64,000 nucleotides of DNA from Actinomycetospora sp. TBRC 11914 (lineage in GTDB: Bacteria > Actinomycetota > Actinomycetes > Mycobacteriales > Pseudonocardiaceae). This document shows positions 9,189-17,914 of the stretch, in pieces (within the stretch, counting starts at the first letter, position 1; each line of letters starts with the position of its first letter). Position numbers and translations under genes: made by a program. The stretch spans positions 166,070-230,069 of the forward strand of contig NZ_JABBND010000007.1 in assembly GCF_012933465.1 (NCBI RefSeq), read 5' to 3'. The notes under the pieces were generated by a model, which ran no database searches, had not been told where the DNA came from, and saw only the letters and a list, made by a program, of their open reading frames with translations.

Positions 9189-10790
9189 GTGACCGCCACC
9201 TCGAACCTGGCTGGCAGCACCCTCGAGCGACCCGTGGCGCCCGCCGCGGACCCGCGCGGGGTGCTGGCGCCGGGCCCGCGGGGCGTGGAGAGCCTGCTCG
9301 GCCGCCCGATGCCGACCGACCGGCTGCGCAGCTGGGTCGTCACCGTGGTCCTCACGCTGATCGCCGGGGTCGTGCGGCTCTGGGACCTCGGCTGGCCCAC
9401 CGACAACGGCACGCCGGTCTTCGACGAGAAGCACTACGTCCCGCAGACCTGGCAGGCCCTGCGCAACGGCGGGTACGAGGACAACCCGGGCTACGAGCTC
9501 GTGGTGCACCCGCCGCTGTCCAAGCAGCTCATGGCGCTCGGCCAGTGGGTGTTCGGGTACGACCCGGTCGGCTGGCGGGTGGTGTCGGCCCTCGCCGGCA
9601 CGCTGTGCGTGCTGCTGGTCATCCGCATCGGGCGCCGGCTCACCCGCTCGACGCTGCTCGGTGCGCTCGCCGGCGTCATCCTCACCTGTGACGGGCTCTC
9701 GCAGGTCTCCAGCCGCGTCGGGATGATCGACATCTACCCGACGCTGTTCGTGCTCGCCGCCTTCGCCGCGATCCTGGTCGACCGGGACGACGTGCGGGGC
9801 CGGATGGCGGTCGTCGTCGCCGAGGGCCGGGTGCTGGACTCGCCGTTCGGGCCGCGTCTCGGGGTGCGCTGGTGGCGGTTCGTCGCCGGGGTCTGCATCG
9901 GGCTGTCGCTGGCCAGCAAGTGGTCGGGGCTCTACTACATCCTGTTCTTCGGCGCGCTGGTGCTCGGGTTCGACATCGCCGCGCGGCGGGCCGCGGGGGT
10001 GGCACGGCCGTGGGTCGGGGCCCTCGTGCGCGACGTCCTGCCGCTGGTGTGGGCGGCCCTCGTCGTCCCGATCCTGGTCTACCTGGCCAGCTGGCTGCCC
10101 TGGATCGCCTCCGAGACCGGCACCGACCGGCACGTCGCCGACGCCAAGGCCGACTCCGTCGCGCTCGTCGCGCTGCTGCCCGACTGGCTCCCGGACTGGC
10201 TGCGCGGCATGGCGTACTTCTCGTCGAAGGTGCTGGAGTTCCACGCCACGCTGTTCACCCCGCGGGGCAACCCGCACCCCTGGGAGTCCAAGCCCTGGAC
10301 GTGGCCGATGGGGCTGCGCCCGATGCTCTACTACTACGAGTCCGGCGCGGGCGCGACCGGCTGCGGGTCGAACGACTGCGTGGGCGCGGTCATGGCGATC
10401 GGGACCCCGGCGCTGTGGTGGACCGCGTTCCCGGTGCTCGGCTGGGGCGTGTGGCGCTGGATCACCCGCCGCGACTGGCGCTACGCCGCCGTCCTCGTCG
10501 GCTACGGCGCGGGCATCCTGCCGTGGTTCACCGACATCGACCGGCAGATGTACTTCTTCTACATGACGCCGGTGATCCCGTTCCTGGTGCTCGCCGTCGT
10601 GCTCGTGCTCGGGGAGATCCTCGGGCGGCGCACCGCGGGCCCGGAACGGCGCTCGACGGGGCGGATGGTGGTCGCGCTCTACGTCGGGCTCGTGGTGGCG
10701 AACTTCGCGTGGCTGTGGCCGATCCTCGTCGGCGCCTCGATCACCGCCGCCCGGTGGAACGCCGAGCTCTGGCTGCCGTCCTGGCGGTAG
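9189..10790 (+). CDS. pmt: Protein O-mannosyltransferase (GT39)
   Basis: This 533-residue polytopic GT-C enzyme transfers mannose from polyprenyl-phosphate-mannose to Ser/Thr of exported proteins. The first external loop carries the acidic motif PVFDEKHYVPQTW, and WSGLYYILFFGALV and PWFTDIDRQMYFFYMTPVIPF are typical later segments. About 9-11 hydrophobic helices are visible. The start is GTG 9189. Adjacency to rsmI matches the mycobacterial Rv1002c locus. It probably acts together with Sec export. Confidence 0.92.
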   Translation: MTATSNLAGSTLERPVAPAADPRGVLAPGPRGVESLLGRPMPTDRLRSWVVTVVLTLIAGVVRLWDLGWPTDNGTPVFDEKHYVPQTWQALRNGGYEDNPGYELVVHPPLSKQLMALGQWVFGYDPVGWRVVSALAGTLCVLLVIRIGRRLTRSTLLGALAGVILTCDGLSQVSSRVGMIDIYPTLFVLAAFAAILVDRDDVRGRMAVVVAEGRVLDSPFGPRLGVRWWRFVAGVCIGLSLASKWSGLYYILFFGALVLGFDIAARRAAGVARPWVGALVRDVLPLVWAALVVPILVYLASWLPWIASETGTDRHVADAKADSVALVALLPDWLPDWLRGMAYFSSKVLEFHATLFTPRGNPHPWESKPWTWPMGLRPMLYYYESGAGATGCGSNDCVGAVMAIGTPALWWTAFPVLGWGVWRWITRRDWRYAAVLVGYGAGILPWFTDIDRQMYFFYMTPVIPFLVLAVVLVLGEILGRRTAGPERRSTGRMVVALYVGLVVANFAWLWPILVGASITAARWNAELWLPSWR

Positions 10791-10885
10791 CACGACCACG
10801 CCGAAACGCCGGCGACACGAGGATGTTCGCCGCCGTCACCCGGGGGACCTTGTCGCTGCCGGTCCCCCGCTGTCAGCGTGGGGGC

Positions 10886-11230
10886 ATGAGCCGGCCCGGC
10901 GCCCTGGACTGGGAACGGGTGCGCGCCCGGTACGCCGACCGGCCGTCCCTCGCCTCGCTGGCCGGGTCCTCCCGGGTGCAGGTGCTGGAGGTCGACGACG
11001 AGCGCATCTGCCTGGGCCAGCGGCTCTGGCGCGACTGCGTGTCGCGCGACGACCTCGACGCGGCGCTGGTGCTGCTCCGGGAGGGCCGGCTCGCGGGCGG
11101 GCCGATGGCCGTCGCCGAGGGGCTGCGGGCGTACTACGCCTCCGGACCGCGGGTCGAGACCGGGTGCACCCGGGGACCGAACCTCGTCGCCGTGGTGCTC
11201 GCGGACCTCGGCTACCTCACGCCTCCCTGA
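10886..11230 (+). CDS. Small protein, member 1 of a three-paralogue island family
   Basis: This 114-residue protein of unknown function is clearly related to the proteins at 15753-16052 and 20026-20325. The shared pattern is a short LDW/IAW start, a V-D-D/A-D-D turn, an invariant LW(R/S)D motif, a helix with L-x-x-A-x-x-L/I, and a C-terminal VxxDLGYL or VLK-LG end. This copy is the most divergent, with an insertion before its C-terminus. The start is ATG 10886. It converges with the binding-protein gene, overlapping it by 14 bp. Its position at the island boundary may mark it as part of the same system. Confidence 0.75.
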   Translation: MSRPGALDWERVRARYADRPSLASLAGSSRVQVLEVDDERICLGQRLWRDCVSRDDLDAALVLLREGRLAGGPMAVAEGLRAYYASGPRVETGCTRGPNLVAVVLADLGYLTPP

Positions 11231-12335
11231 TCCCGGTCGACACCCGGGCGACGACCTCGAAGTGCACGTCGTGGGCACGGGCGATGTAGACGTCCTGCAC
11301 GACGTGGGCCCCGCGCAGCACGGATTCCCCGCGCGCGCCCCCGAAGCGCACCTGCTCGCTCGCGGCGAGCACGTCCTCGCGGCGGATCGAGCCGGCGTCG
11401 CGGACCAGCTGGGCGTAGAGGTTCATCCCCTCGTAGCAGGACTCCCCGAGGCTCGAGGGCGCGGGCGCCGCCATCCCGAACCGGCTCGCGAAGCGGCCCG
11501 CGAACTCCAGCGCGTCGACCGTCGCCAGGTCCTCGAAGTAGCCGGCGGCCGAGTACAGCGACCGCGTCGCGGCCTCGCCGGACGCGAGCAGCATCGTCTC
11601 GTCCATGAGCGTGGACAGCCGGGTCTGGTGGAAGTCGAGCCCGGCTCCGGCGAACGCCCGGTTGAAGTGCACCGCGTCCTCACCGACCAGCAGCAGCAGG
11701 ACGCCGTCGGCGTTGCTGCGCGCGAGGGTGCGCAGCACGGGGGTGAAGTCCCGGGTCCCGAGCGGGACGAAGACCTCGTCGACGATCGGGGTGCCCTGGG
11801 CGCGGGCCCACTGCGCCGCGGCGGCCGCCGACGCGCGCGGCCAGACGTAGTCGTCCCCGACGACGGCCCACCGGCGGACGCCGAGCTCGGTGCGCATCCA
11901 CTCCAGCGCCGGCCCGAGCTGGTTCGCCGGGGTCTCGCCGGTCAGGAGCACCCCCGGGGTGCGCTCGCCGCCCTCGTAGAGGGCCGTGTAGACGTAGGGG
12001 ACCTGGGCGGCGACGCGCGGGGCGAGGCGCCGACGGACCGCCGAGATGTGCCAGCCCACCACCGCGTCGACCTCCGCGGTGCGCACCATCCGCTGGACGT
12101 CGCGGGCGACCGCACCCGGGTCGGCACCACCGTCGACGTGGTGGAGCTCGACGGGCCGCCCGAGCAGCCCGCCCGCGAGGTTGATCTCGGAGACCGCGAG
12201 GTCCGAGCACATCCGGCACGAGAGCCCGAACATCCCCGCCGGCCCCTGCCACGGCGTGACCAGGGCGACCCGGACCGCCTCCTCCCGCGCCCCCGTCCCC
12301 TCGGGGGGCGCGAGCACGGCTCGGGCGTTCGGCAC
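11217..12335 (-). CDS. AmiC/UrtA-like amide- or urea-binding protein, probably cytoplasmic
   Basis: This protein of about 372 residues has the type-I periplasmic-binding fold of branched-chain amino acid, urea and amide receptors: VALVTPWQGPAGMFGLSC, a CxxC-like SCRMCSDLAVSEIN, NLAGGLLGRPVELHH, and later AVVGDDYVWPRASA. It has no signal peptide or lipobox, and no ABC permease genes adjoin it. This resembles Pseudomonas AmiC, a cytoplasmic amide sensor that controls amidase expression. Its gene faces a MarR gene and lies 0.7 kb from amiE, which supports a sensor role. GTG 12335 has GGAGG 8 nt upstream; ATG 12341 is possible but too close to that site. Confidence 0.72.
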   Translation of the reverse strand: MPNARAVLAPPEGTGAREEAVRVALVTPWQGPAGMFGLSCRMCSDLAVSEINLAGGLLGRPVELHHVDGGADPGAVARDVQRMVRTAEVDAVVGWHISAVRRRLAPRVAAQVPYVYTALYEGGERTPGVLLTGETPANQLGPALEWMRTELGVRRWAVVGDDYVWPRASAAAAAQWARAQGTPIVDEVFVPLGTRDFTPVLRTLARSNADGVLLLLVGEDAVHFNRAFAGAGLDFHQTRLSTLMDETMLLASGEAATRSLYSAAGYFEDLATVDALEFAGRFASRFGMAAPAPSSLGESCYEGMNLYAQLVRDAGSIRREDVLAASEQVRFGGARGESVLRGAHVVQDVYIARAHDVHFEVVARVSTGIREA

Positions 12336-12442
12336 CGGCATCACCTCCGGGGCCTCGCCCCTCTGTCGCGAGTATGGCCACACCGGCGGGCGCGTGGGGA
12401 GCTTGTACTGTTTCGAGCAGGCAAACGTCGGGGAGGGCGGTC

Positions 12443-12925
12443 ATGGACGGGCCACGCCGTGCTCCGGACGTCCGCGTGGTCGACCTGCTCGACCTGGCGG
12501 ACCGCACCGTCGGGTCCTGCCTCGCGCGCGCCTCCGCCACCTCGGGCATCACCCGCGAGCAGTGGCGCACCCTGATGCTGCTCGACCAGGGCGTCGGCGA
12601 CGAGGCGCGGGACGCGCCCGGGCACGCCATGGGCGAGATCGCGGTCCGGGCCGCGGTCCCGGCGCCGACGGCCACCCGGCTGGTCGACAGGCTGGTCGCC
12701 GAGGGGCTCGCCTACCGCCGCAGCGATGACTGGGACCGGCGCCGCGTGCACGTCCACATCTCCTCGGAGGGCCACGCCCTCGTGGCCCGGATCGCCGCCG
12801 AGCTCGACGCGGCCTTCGGGGCCGAGCTCGCCGACCTCGACCCCGCCGACCGGACGCGGCTCCTCGGGCTGCTCGCTCGCCTCGACGGGGCCTCGGCCGA
12901 CCGGGCGGAGCCGTCGCGCCGCTGA
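12443..12925 (+). CDS. MarR-family transcriptional regulator
   Basis: This 160-residue winged-helix regulator has a central helix-turn-helix and wing: GEIAVRAAVPAPTATRLVDRLVAEGLAYRR followed by SDDWDRRRVHVHISSEGH, the DxRxxxxxLT-type wing. The start is ATG 12443, with GGAGGG about 6 nt upstream. It is divergent from the amide-sensor-like gene and reads toward amiE, so it is a good candidate for local control of the amidase operon. The inducer is unknown; an amide or carboxylate is a guess. Confidence 0.85.
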   Translation: MDGPRRAPDVRVVDLLDLADRTVGSCLARASATSGITREQWRTLMLLDQGVGDEARDAPGHAMGEIAVRAAVPAPTATRLVDRLVAEGLAYRRSDDWDRRRVHVHISSEGHALVARIAAELDAAFGAELADLDPADRTRLLGLLARLDGASADRAEPSRR

Positions 12926-12984
12926 GCGTCGTGTGACATCGCGCGCAATCGTGTTTCGCGTCCATTACTTCTGATCCGGAAATA

Positions 12985-13012
12985 TTGCGCCGCCGCCGGA
13001 GGCTCGTACGGT
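12985..13012 (+). promoter_or_regulatory. Candidate promoter of the amidase operon
   Basis: A TTGCGC box at 12985-12990 and TACGGT at 13007-13012 are 16 nt apart, placing the start site near 13019 and leaving room for GAGGGA before ATG 13053. The region is locally AT-rich compared with the rest of the window. No mapped data; the pattern is only suggestive. Confidence 0.4.
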
Positions 13013-13052
13013 CGGTCCACGACAGCACGGAGCACGAGGGACGGTGGGACCG

Positions 13053-14078
13053 ATGCGGCACGGTGACATCAGCAGCAGCCACGACGGCGTGGGCGTCGCG
13101 GTCGTCAACTACACGATGCCGCGGCTCCACGACCAGGCCGGCATCCGGGAGAACTGCGAGAAGATCGCCGAGATGGTGGTCGGCATCAAGCAGGGGTTCC
13201 CCGGCATGGACCTCATCGTCTTCCCCGAGTACTCGACCCACGGGATCATGTACGACCGCGAGGAGATGTTCGCGAACGCCTCCCAGATCCCGGGGTTCGA
13301 GACCGAGATCTTCGGCGAGGCCTGCCGGCGGGCCGGGGTGTGGGGCGTGTTCTCCCTGACCGGCGAGCGCCACGAGGACCACCCCGACAAGAACCCCTAC
13401 AACACGCTCGTCCTGATCGACGACCAGGGCGAGATCGTGAACAAGTACCGCAAGATCCTGCCGTGGGTCCCGATCGAGGGCTGGTACCCGGGCGAGCACA
13501 CCACCGTCGTCGAGGGCCCCAAGGGCCTGAAGATCGCGCTGATCATCTGCGACGACGGTAACTACCCGGAGATCTGGCGCGACTGCTCGATGAAGGGCGC
13601 CGAGCTCGTCGTGCGGCCGCAGGGCTACATGTACCCGGCCAAGGAACAGCAGATCATGATGGCGAAGTCGATGGCGTGGGCGAACAACGTCTACGTCGCG
13701 GTCGCCAACGCGACCGGTTTCGACGGCGTCTACTCCTACTTCGGGCACTCCTCGGTCGTCGGCTTCGACGGCCGGACCCTCGGCGAGTGCGGCACCGAGG
13801 AGATGGGCGTCCAGTACGCCGAGCTCTCGCTGTCGCTGATCCGCGACGCCCGGAAGAACTGGCAGTCCCAGAACCACCTCTTCAAGCTGCTCCACCGCGG
13901 CTACACCGGCGTGGTGCAGTCCGGCGACGGTGACAAGGGCGTCGCCGAGTGCCCCTTCGACTTCTACAAGACCTGGGTCACCGACCCGGCACTCGCCCAG
14001 AAGCAGGTCGAGGAGATGACCCGCGAGTTCGTCGGCACCCCCGAGGCGCCGATCGAGGGCATCCCGAACGGGGCCTGA
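13053..14078 (+). CDS. amiE: Aliphatic amidase AmiE
   Basis: This 341-residue nitrilase-superfamily enzyme hydrolyses short aliphatic amides (acetamide, propionamide) to carboxylate and ammonia. It opens with MRHGDISSS and is collinear with Pseudomonas AmiE. Residues fall exactly on the known catalytic positions: Glu59 (FPEY), Lys134 (KYRK), Glu142 and Cys166 ([15 protein letters not shown]). Conserved [13 protein letters not shown] and [19 protein letters not shown] blocks follow. The start was set at ATG 13053 by homology; GTG 13044 is in frame but adds three residues absent from AmiE. Two tubulin-like genes lie downstream in the same direction, separated by a hairpin. It is the only enzyme of the island with a secure reaction. 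Confidence 0.96.
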   Translation: MRHGDISSSHDGVGVAVVNYTMPRLHDQAGIRENCEKIAEMVVGIKQGFPGMDLIVFPEYSTHGIMYDREEMFANASQIPGFETEIFGEACRRAGVWGVFSLTGERHEDHPDKNPYNTLVLIDDQGEIVNKYRKILPWVPIEGWYPGEHTTVVEGPKGLKIALIICDDGNYPEIWRDCSMKGAELVVRPQGYMYPAKEQQIMMAKSMAWANNVYVAVANATGFDGVYSYFGHSSVVGFDGRTLGECGTEEMGVQYAELSLSLIRDARKNWQSQNHLFKLLHRGYTGVVQSGDGDKGVAECPFDFYKTWVTDPALAQKQVEEMTREFVGTPEAPIEGIPNGA

Positions 14079-14096
14079 CCACGCGCCGTGGGCACG

Positions 14097-14126
14097 GCGG
14101 ACCGGGCGAGCGCTCCCCCGGTCCGC
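14097..14126 (+). terminator. Hairpin between amiE and the first tubulin-like gene
   Basis: Perfect 10-bp stem GCGGACCGGG with a 10-nt loop and no U-tract. It lies in the 118-bp gap after amiE and could act as a partial terminator or RNA-stability hairpin that sets amidase above tubulin-like expression. Confidence 0.5.
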
Positions 14127-14196
14127 GGGTGGCGCGCGTCCCCGGCCGCCCCCGACACGCATCCGACGATCCGGACGATCCGCAGGAGGAACGGCC

Positions 14197-15741
14197 ATGG
14201 CCGCCGAGCACGACCACGACCACAGCCACGACCACGGCGACGCCACGATGGCGCGCATCGAGGCGCTGCGCACCGAGGGCGTCCACCGGGCCGGGGACCA
14301 CGAGGGCCCCTTCTCGCTGCACGTGCTCGGGCTCGGGAAGACCGGCGCGGACCTGATCACCTCGATCCTGACCCACCAGCCCGAGGGCTTCCTCTCGGAG
14401 CCGGGCACCCGGTTCTCCGCGCTCGCGGTCGACATCGGCGACGAGGACCTGGCCCAGGTCCGCGAGGCGGCCGGGGCGGTGCCCGCCGAGAAGTCCTTCG
14501 TGAAGACGGTGGCGATGCCCGTGCCCAGCCACGCGGATCTGTCGTACGCGCTCAACCGCTACCGCGAGTTCCTCAAGATGGAGTACCCGCGCTACTACTG
14601 GAACCCGAACTACGAGCCGTGGCTCCCGGCCGACGTCGCCATCGCGCCCTCGGACGGCCACCAGTCGCGGGCCGTCGCCAAGGCGATCTACGGCGCCGAG
14701 TACTACCAGGGCGGCGAGATCACCACCGCGCTCGACGCCTTCGCCGAGTCCGTGATGGCCAGCGAGGCCACCCCGCTGGTGGTGGTGGCGTTCAGCATGG
14801 CCGGCGGCGTCGGCAGCGGCATCGTCGTCGAGATCGCCCGGCACCTGTCGTCGATCAAGCTCGGGCGGCGCCCCTGGGTGGTCGGGCTCGGGATCCTGCC
14901 CAACGGCGCCGACCCGGCCGAGTACTCGGACGGCTCGTTCTTCCCGGTGGTCAACGAGCTCGACTGCATGATCGACACCGAGAAGAACAAGGGGGTCATG
15001 GCGGTCTGGGGGGACCTGTACAAGAACCCGTTCACCGGCGGCTTCTTCCTGGTCGACCAGAACGACGTCCAGGCGATGACCGGCGACCTCGCGGCCACCC
15101 ACGAGTACGTGGACACCGGGGTCGGGTCCTTCCTCGCCCGCGACGCGAGCGTGCACCTCTACGAGACGCTCAAGGCGCTGAACTGGCTGGCCGTCCCCGC
15201 GGACGCGTGGCACCCGGCGATCCGGGGCGAGCAGGGCGAGCGCTGGATCAACGTGCTCTCGGTGCGCCGGCTCGCCGACATCGGCTCGCTGGGCTCCTCC
15301 GGCCTGGTCAAGGGCTTCACGACGGAGTACGTCGAGGCCCGCGCCTTCGCCGGGGACCTCGACGACGCCACGGCGGCCTCGATCGCGGAGGCGGTGTCGG
15401 CGGTGGCGACCGCCGAGGTCGACCCGGTGGTGCTGGCGCTGCCCGGTTCCGACGACCTCGTCAGCGTGGTGCTCCCGCGGGCGAGCAAGCTCGACCTCGC
15501 CGCGTTCGTCCCGGCCCGCGACTACTACGACACCCTCGAGTGGGACGACAAGCTGCTCATCCACTCCTGGCTGCTCGACCTCGGCGTCATGCTCTGCGAA
15601 CCGTCGATCCGCTTCGACGGCATGGGCGGCGAGTGCATCTGGGGCTGCGCCTGCTGGGTGGTCGTCCCGCACGCCGCCATCCGGGGCGAGATCAGCTCAC
15701 CGATCCAGGTCGAGGCCGCCGACGCCCTCACCGCGAGCTGA
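14197..15741 (+). CDS. Tubulin-superfamily-like protein A (His-rich N-terminus)
   Basis: This 514-residue protein has tubulin/FtsZ-like nucleotide-site features. GLGKTG at 45-50 follows a hydrophobic strand, and a T4-like loop MAGGVGSG is at 201-208 (tubulin GGTGSG, here with Val for Thr). A strand WVVGLGILP and the NELDCMID segment (253-260) follow. It shares with the 16149-17804 protein MEYPRYYWNPNYEPWLP, MAVWGDLYKNPFTGGF and the C-terminal ECIWGCACWVVVPHAAIRG. The first 14 residues are His/Asp-rich (HDHDHSHDH), a possible metal-binding tail. AGGAGGAA precedes ATG 14197. The stop overlaps the ribosome-binding site of the next small gene. Polymer formation is inferred only; it is not FtsZ. 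Confidence 0.78.
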   Translation: MAAEHDHDHSHDHGDATMARIEALRTEGVHRAGDHEGPFSLHVLGLGKTGADLITSILTHQPEGFLSEPGTRFSALAVDIGDEDLAQVREAAGAVPAEKSFVKTVAMPVPSHADLSYALNRYREFLKMEYPRYYWNPNYEPWLPADVAIAPSDGHQSRAVAKAIYGAEYYQGGEITTALDAFAESVMASEATPLVVVAFSMAGGVGSGIVVEIARHLSSIKLGRRPWVVGLGILPNGADPAEYSDGSFFPVVNELDCMIDTEKNKGVMAVWGDLYKNPFTGGFFLVDQNDVQAMTGDLAATHEYVDTGVGSFLARDASVHLYETLKALNWLAVPADAWHPAIRGEQGERWINVLSVRRLADIGSLGSSGLVKGFTTEYVEARAFAGDLDDATAASIAEAVSAVATAEVDPVVLALPGSDDLVSVVLPRASKLDLAAFVPARDYYDTLEWDDKLLIHSWLLDLGVMLCEPSIRFDGMGGECIWGCACWVVVPHAAIRGEISSPIQVEAADALTAS

Positions 15742-15752
15742 GGAGGACCGCG

Positions 15753-16052
15753 GTGGCCATCGCCTGGTCCGAGATCGTGGACCGATACAAGGACGGCGCG
15801 CAGCTGCCGTCGATGCCGGGCGCGCGCACGCTGCAGGTCACCGGGGCCGACGACGAGTACATCTACGTCACGCACCGGCTGTGGTCGGACAAGCTGACCC
15901 GGTCCTACCTCGAGAAGGCCATGGCGCTGCTCGACGAGGGCCGCATGACCCGCGACTACGCGTCGGTCATCGACCACTACCGCACCTTCATCGCCGACGA
16001 GCGCCCGACGACGGCCGCCACCGTCCTCAAGGACCTCGGCTACGTCGACTGA
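15753..16052 (+). CDS. Small protein, member 2 of the three-paralogue island family
   Basis: This 99-residue soluble protein lies between the two tubulin-like genes. It starts at GTG 15753 with AGGAGG at 15741-15746, which overlaps the upstream stop, so translation is probably coupled. The shared family marks are IAWSEIV, ADDEYIYV, HRLWSDKL, YLEKAMALL and VLKDLGYVD. It is closest to the copy at 20026-20325. Its position between the two large proteins suggests a partner or adaptor of the tubulin-like pair. No known domain was recognised. Confidence 0.82.
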   Translation: MAIAWSEIVDRYKDGAQLPSMPGARTLQVTGADDEYIYVTHRLWSDKLTRSYLEKAMALLDEGRMTRDYASVIDHYRTFIADERPTTAATVLKDLGYVD

Positions 16053-16148
16053 GGGCGATCCCGCCCCCGAGGCACCGATCCGCACGCCCCGGCGCCCCGC
16101 GCCACCCGGGGGCGCGATGCCGCGCGCCCGCAACAGGAAGGTTCCACC

Positions 16149-17804
16149 ATGGGAATGTCGCTCTACCACTCCGCGACCGGCAGCCAGTCCCCCCACTGCA
16201 TCCACGCGCTCGGCATCGGCAAGACCGGCGCCTACATGGTCGAGGCGCTGCTGCGCACGGGCGAGATCGAGGACATGCTCGACGACCCGCGCGCCCGCTT
16301 CACCGGGCTGGCCGTGGACATCGGCGAGCAGGACATGCACGAGCTCAAGGAGTACGCCGGGGGGTTCACCCAGCGGCTCGAGGAACGGGAGATCCCGACC
16401 GACCGCCACCAGGTGCGCACGGTGGCCCTGGAGACGCCCAGCTCCGAGGAGCTGCGGACCAGCCTCAACCGCTGGCGCGAGTACCTGAAGATGGAGTACC
16501 CGCGCTACTACTGGAACCCGAACTACGAGCCGTGGCTGCCGGCGGACATGGAGATGCCGAAGCCGGGCGAGAGCTGCCCGCGGGCGATCGCCAAGGCGAT
16601 CTACGGGCACTACTACTACGGCGGGGACAAGACCCTGGAGAAGGAGCTCGACCTCTTCGTCGAGTCGATCAACAAGACCAAGCTGCCCTCGATGGTGCTC
16701 GTCTTCTTCTCCCTGGCCGGCGGGACCGGGTCGGGGATGGTCGTCGACATGGTCCGGCACCTGTCGAACGTCAAGCTCGGCCGCCGAATCCCGGTCATCG
16801 GCATCGGGGTCCTCCCGTTCTCCGGCGACGAGGAGCACGCCGGCGGCACGGCCGCGCTCTACCCCGTGATCAACGAGATCGACTGCATGCTCGACGACGA
16901 GAAGAACCAGGGCGTCATGGCGGTCTGGGGCGACCTGTACAAGAACCCCTTCACCGGCGGCTTCCTCGCGCTGCCCCAGGAGCACTCCTGGCAGCGGCTG
17001 TCGCAGTACACCAAGACCGGGGTCCCGACGATCCGCGACGGCCTCCGCAAGGGCGTCACCCGCAAGTTCGTCGACGACTCCTTCACCCGCTTCGTGGTGC
17101 AGGACTACGGCCGCCTGCTGTTCAAGATGCTGCGACCGGCCGGCTTCACCGGCGCCCCGCACGAGCGCAACATCTCCGGCGACCGCGCCTGGACGATCTA
17201 CGACGTCGCGAAGTACACCCACCCCGGCGTCGAGGTGCTGCCCGGCGAGCCGCGGGGGAAGTGGCGCGAGGTGGTCGGCAAGTGGATCGGTTACATCCCG
17301 AAGTGGTCGGGCCTCAAGGAGGGCTTCAAGACCGACTACATCGAGGTCAACACCGTCGGCCCGCGCGAGATGTGGAACGACACGCTCCAGAAGAAGCTCG
17401 AGTCGGTGCTCGGGGAGTACCTGCTCGACGGCGACGACGGCACGCTCGTCACCACCAACGGCGAGTTCTTCGACGAGCTGACCTGCTACTCGAACATCGT
17501 CATCCCCGGTGTGGCCAAGACGGACCTGACCGCGTTCTACGCGGCCCGGGACGCCTACGACCAGATCGAGGACTGGGACACGAAGCTGATGATGCATTCC
17601 TGGCTGCTCGACCTCGGGGTGATCCTCTCCGAGCAGTCGATCCGCTTCGACGGCATGGCCGGCGAGTGCATCTGGGGCTGCGCGTGCTGGGTGGTCGTGC
17701 CGCACGCCGCCATCCGCGGCGACGCCCCCGGCTCGGCCGACATCACCGAGGTGCAGGGGGCGCACATCGCGCCCATGGTCCAGACGGTGGTCCCGACCCC
17801 GTGA
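16149..17804 (+). CDS. Tubulin-superfamily-like protein B
   Basis: This 551-residue paralogue of protein A has a cleaner tubulin signature: GIGKTG at 22-27 and FSLAGGTGSGMVVD with AGGTGSGM at 190-197, matching the tubulin GGTGSGMG phosphate loop. Next are VIGIGVLPFSG (FtsZ VVTxPF-like strand) and NEIDCMLD at 242-249. It shares MEYPRYYWNPNYEPWLP, MAVWGDLYKNPFTGGF, HSWLLDLGV and the CxxxCxC-containing C-terminal block with A. It has about 60 extra central residues (KWREVVGKWIGYIPKW region). AGGAAGG precedes ATG 16149. The difference in T4 loops raises the idea of an active (B) and altered (A) subunit pair. Function unknown. Confidence 0.8.
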   Translation: MGMSLYHSATGSQSPHCIHALGIGKTGAYMVEALLRTGEIEDMLDDPRARFTGLAVDIGEQDMHELKEYAGGFTQRLEEREIPTDRHQVRTVALETPSSEELRTSLNRWREYLKMEYPRYYWNPNYEPWLPADMEMPKPGESCPRAIAKAIYGHYYYGGDKTLEKELDLFVESINKTKLPSMVLVFFSLAGGTGSGMVVDMVRHLSNVKLGRRIPVIGIGVLPFSGDEEHAGGTAALYPVINEIDCMLDDEKNQGVMAVWGDLYKNPFTGGFLALPQEHSWQRLSQYTKTGVPTIRDGLRKGVTRKFVDDSFTRFVVQDYGRLLFKMLRPAGFTGAPHERNISGDRAWTIYDVAKYTHPGVEVLPGEPRGKWREVVGKWIGYIPKWSGLKEGFKTDYIEVNTVGPREMWNDTLQKKLESVLGEYLLDGDDGTLVTTNGEFFDELTCYSNIVIPGVAKTDLTAFYAARDAYDQIEDWDTKLMMHSWLLDLGVILSEQSIRFDGMAGECIWGCACWVVVPHAAIRGDAPGSADITEVQGAHIAPMVQTVVPTP

Positions 17805-17809
17805 CTGGT

Positions 17810-17831
17810 CATCTCATGGTGTGCTGAGATG
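17810..17831. promoter_or_regulatory. 7-bp inverted repeat after tubulin-like gene B
   Basis: CATCTCA and TGAGATG flank an 8-nt spacer directly after the stop codon. It could be an operator for the transporter genes or part of a double terminator with the hairpin at 17840-17874. Confidence 0.35.
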
Positions 17832-17839
17832 TCGACGCA

Positions 17840-17874
17840 ACGGTGCCCCGAGGTCGACGACCCCGGGGCACCGT
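17840..17874 (+). terminator. Hairpin before the nickel/cobalt transporter gene
   Basis: Perfect 11-bp stem ACGGTGCCCCG with a 13-nt loop, no U-tract. It probably separates the amidase/tubulin-like operon from the transporter operon. Confidence 0.6.
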
Positions 17875-17914
17875 GCGCCGTGGACGCGCCCGCCCCCGCC
17901 CGTGAGAGGACGCG

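Noticed and set aside
12400..12430. MarR operator dyad between the divergent sensor and MarR genes
   Set aside because: Only weak imperfect symmetry around CTGTTTCGAGCAG; not enough to call a site.
13053..14078. Formamidase AmiF instead of AmiE
   Set aside because: The N-terminus MRHGDISSS and exact triad numbering match AmiE.
14197..17804. FtsZ or CetZ identity for the tubulin-like proteins
   Set aside because: The GGGTGTG loop and other FtsZ/CetZ blocks are absent; only the tubulin-type GGTGSG pattern and general layout match.
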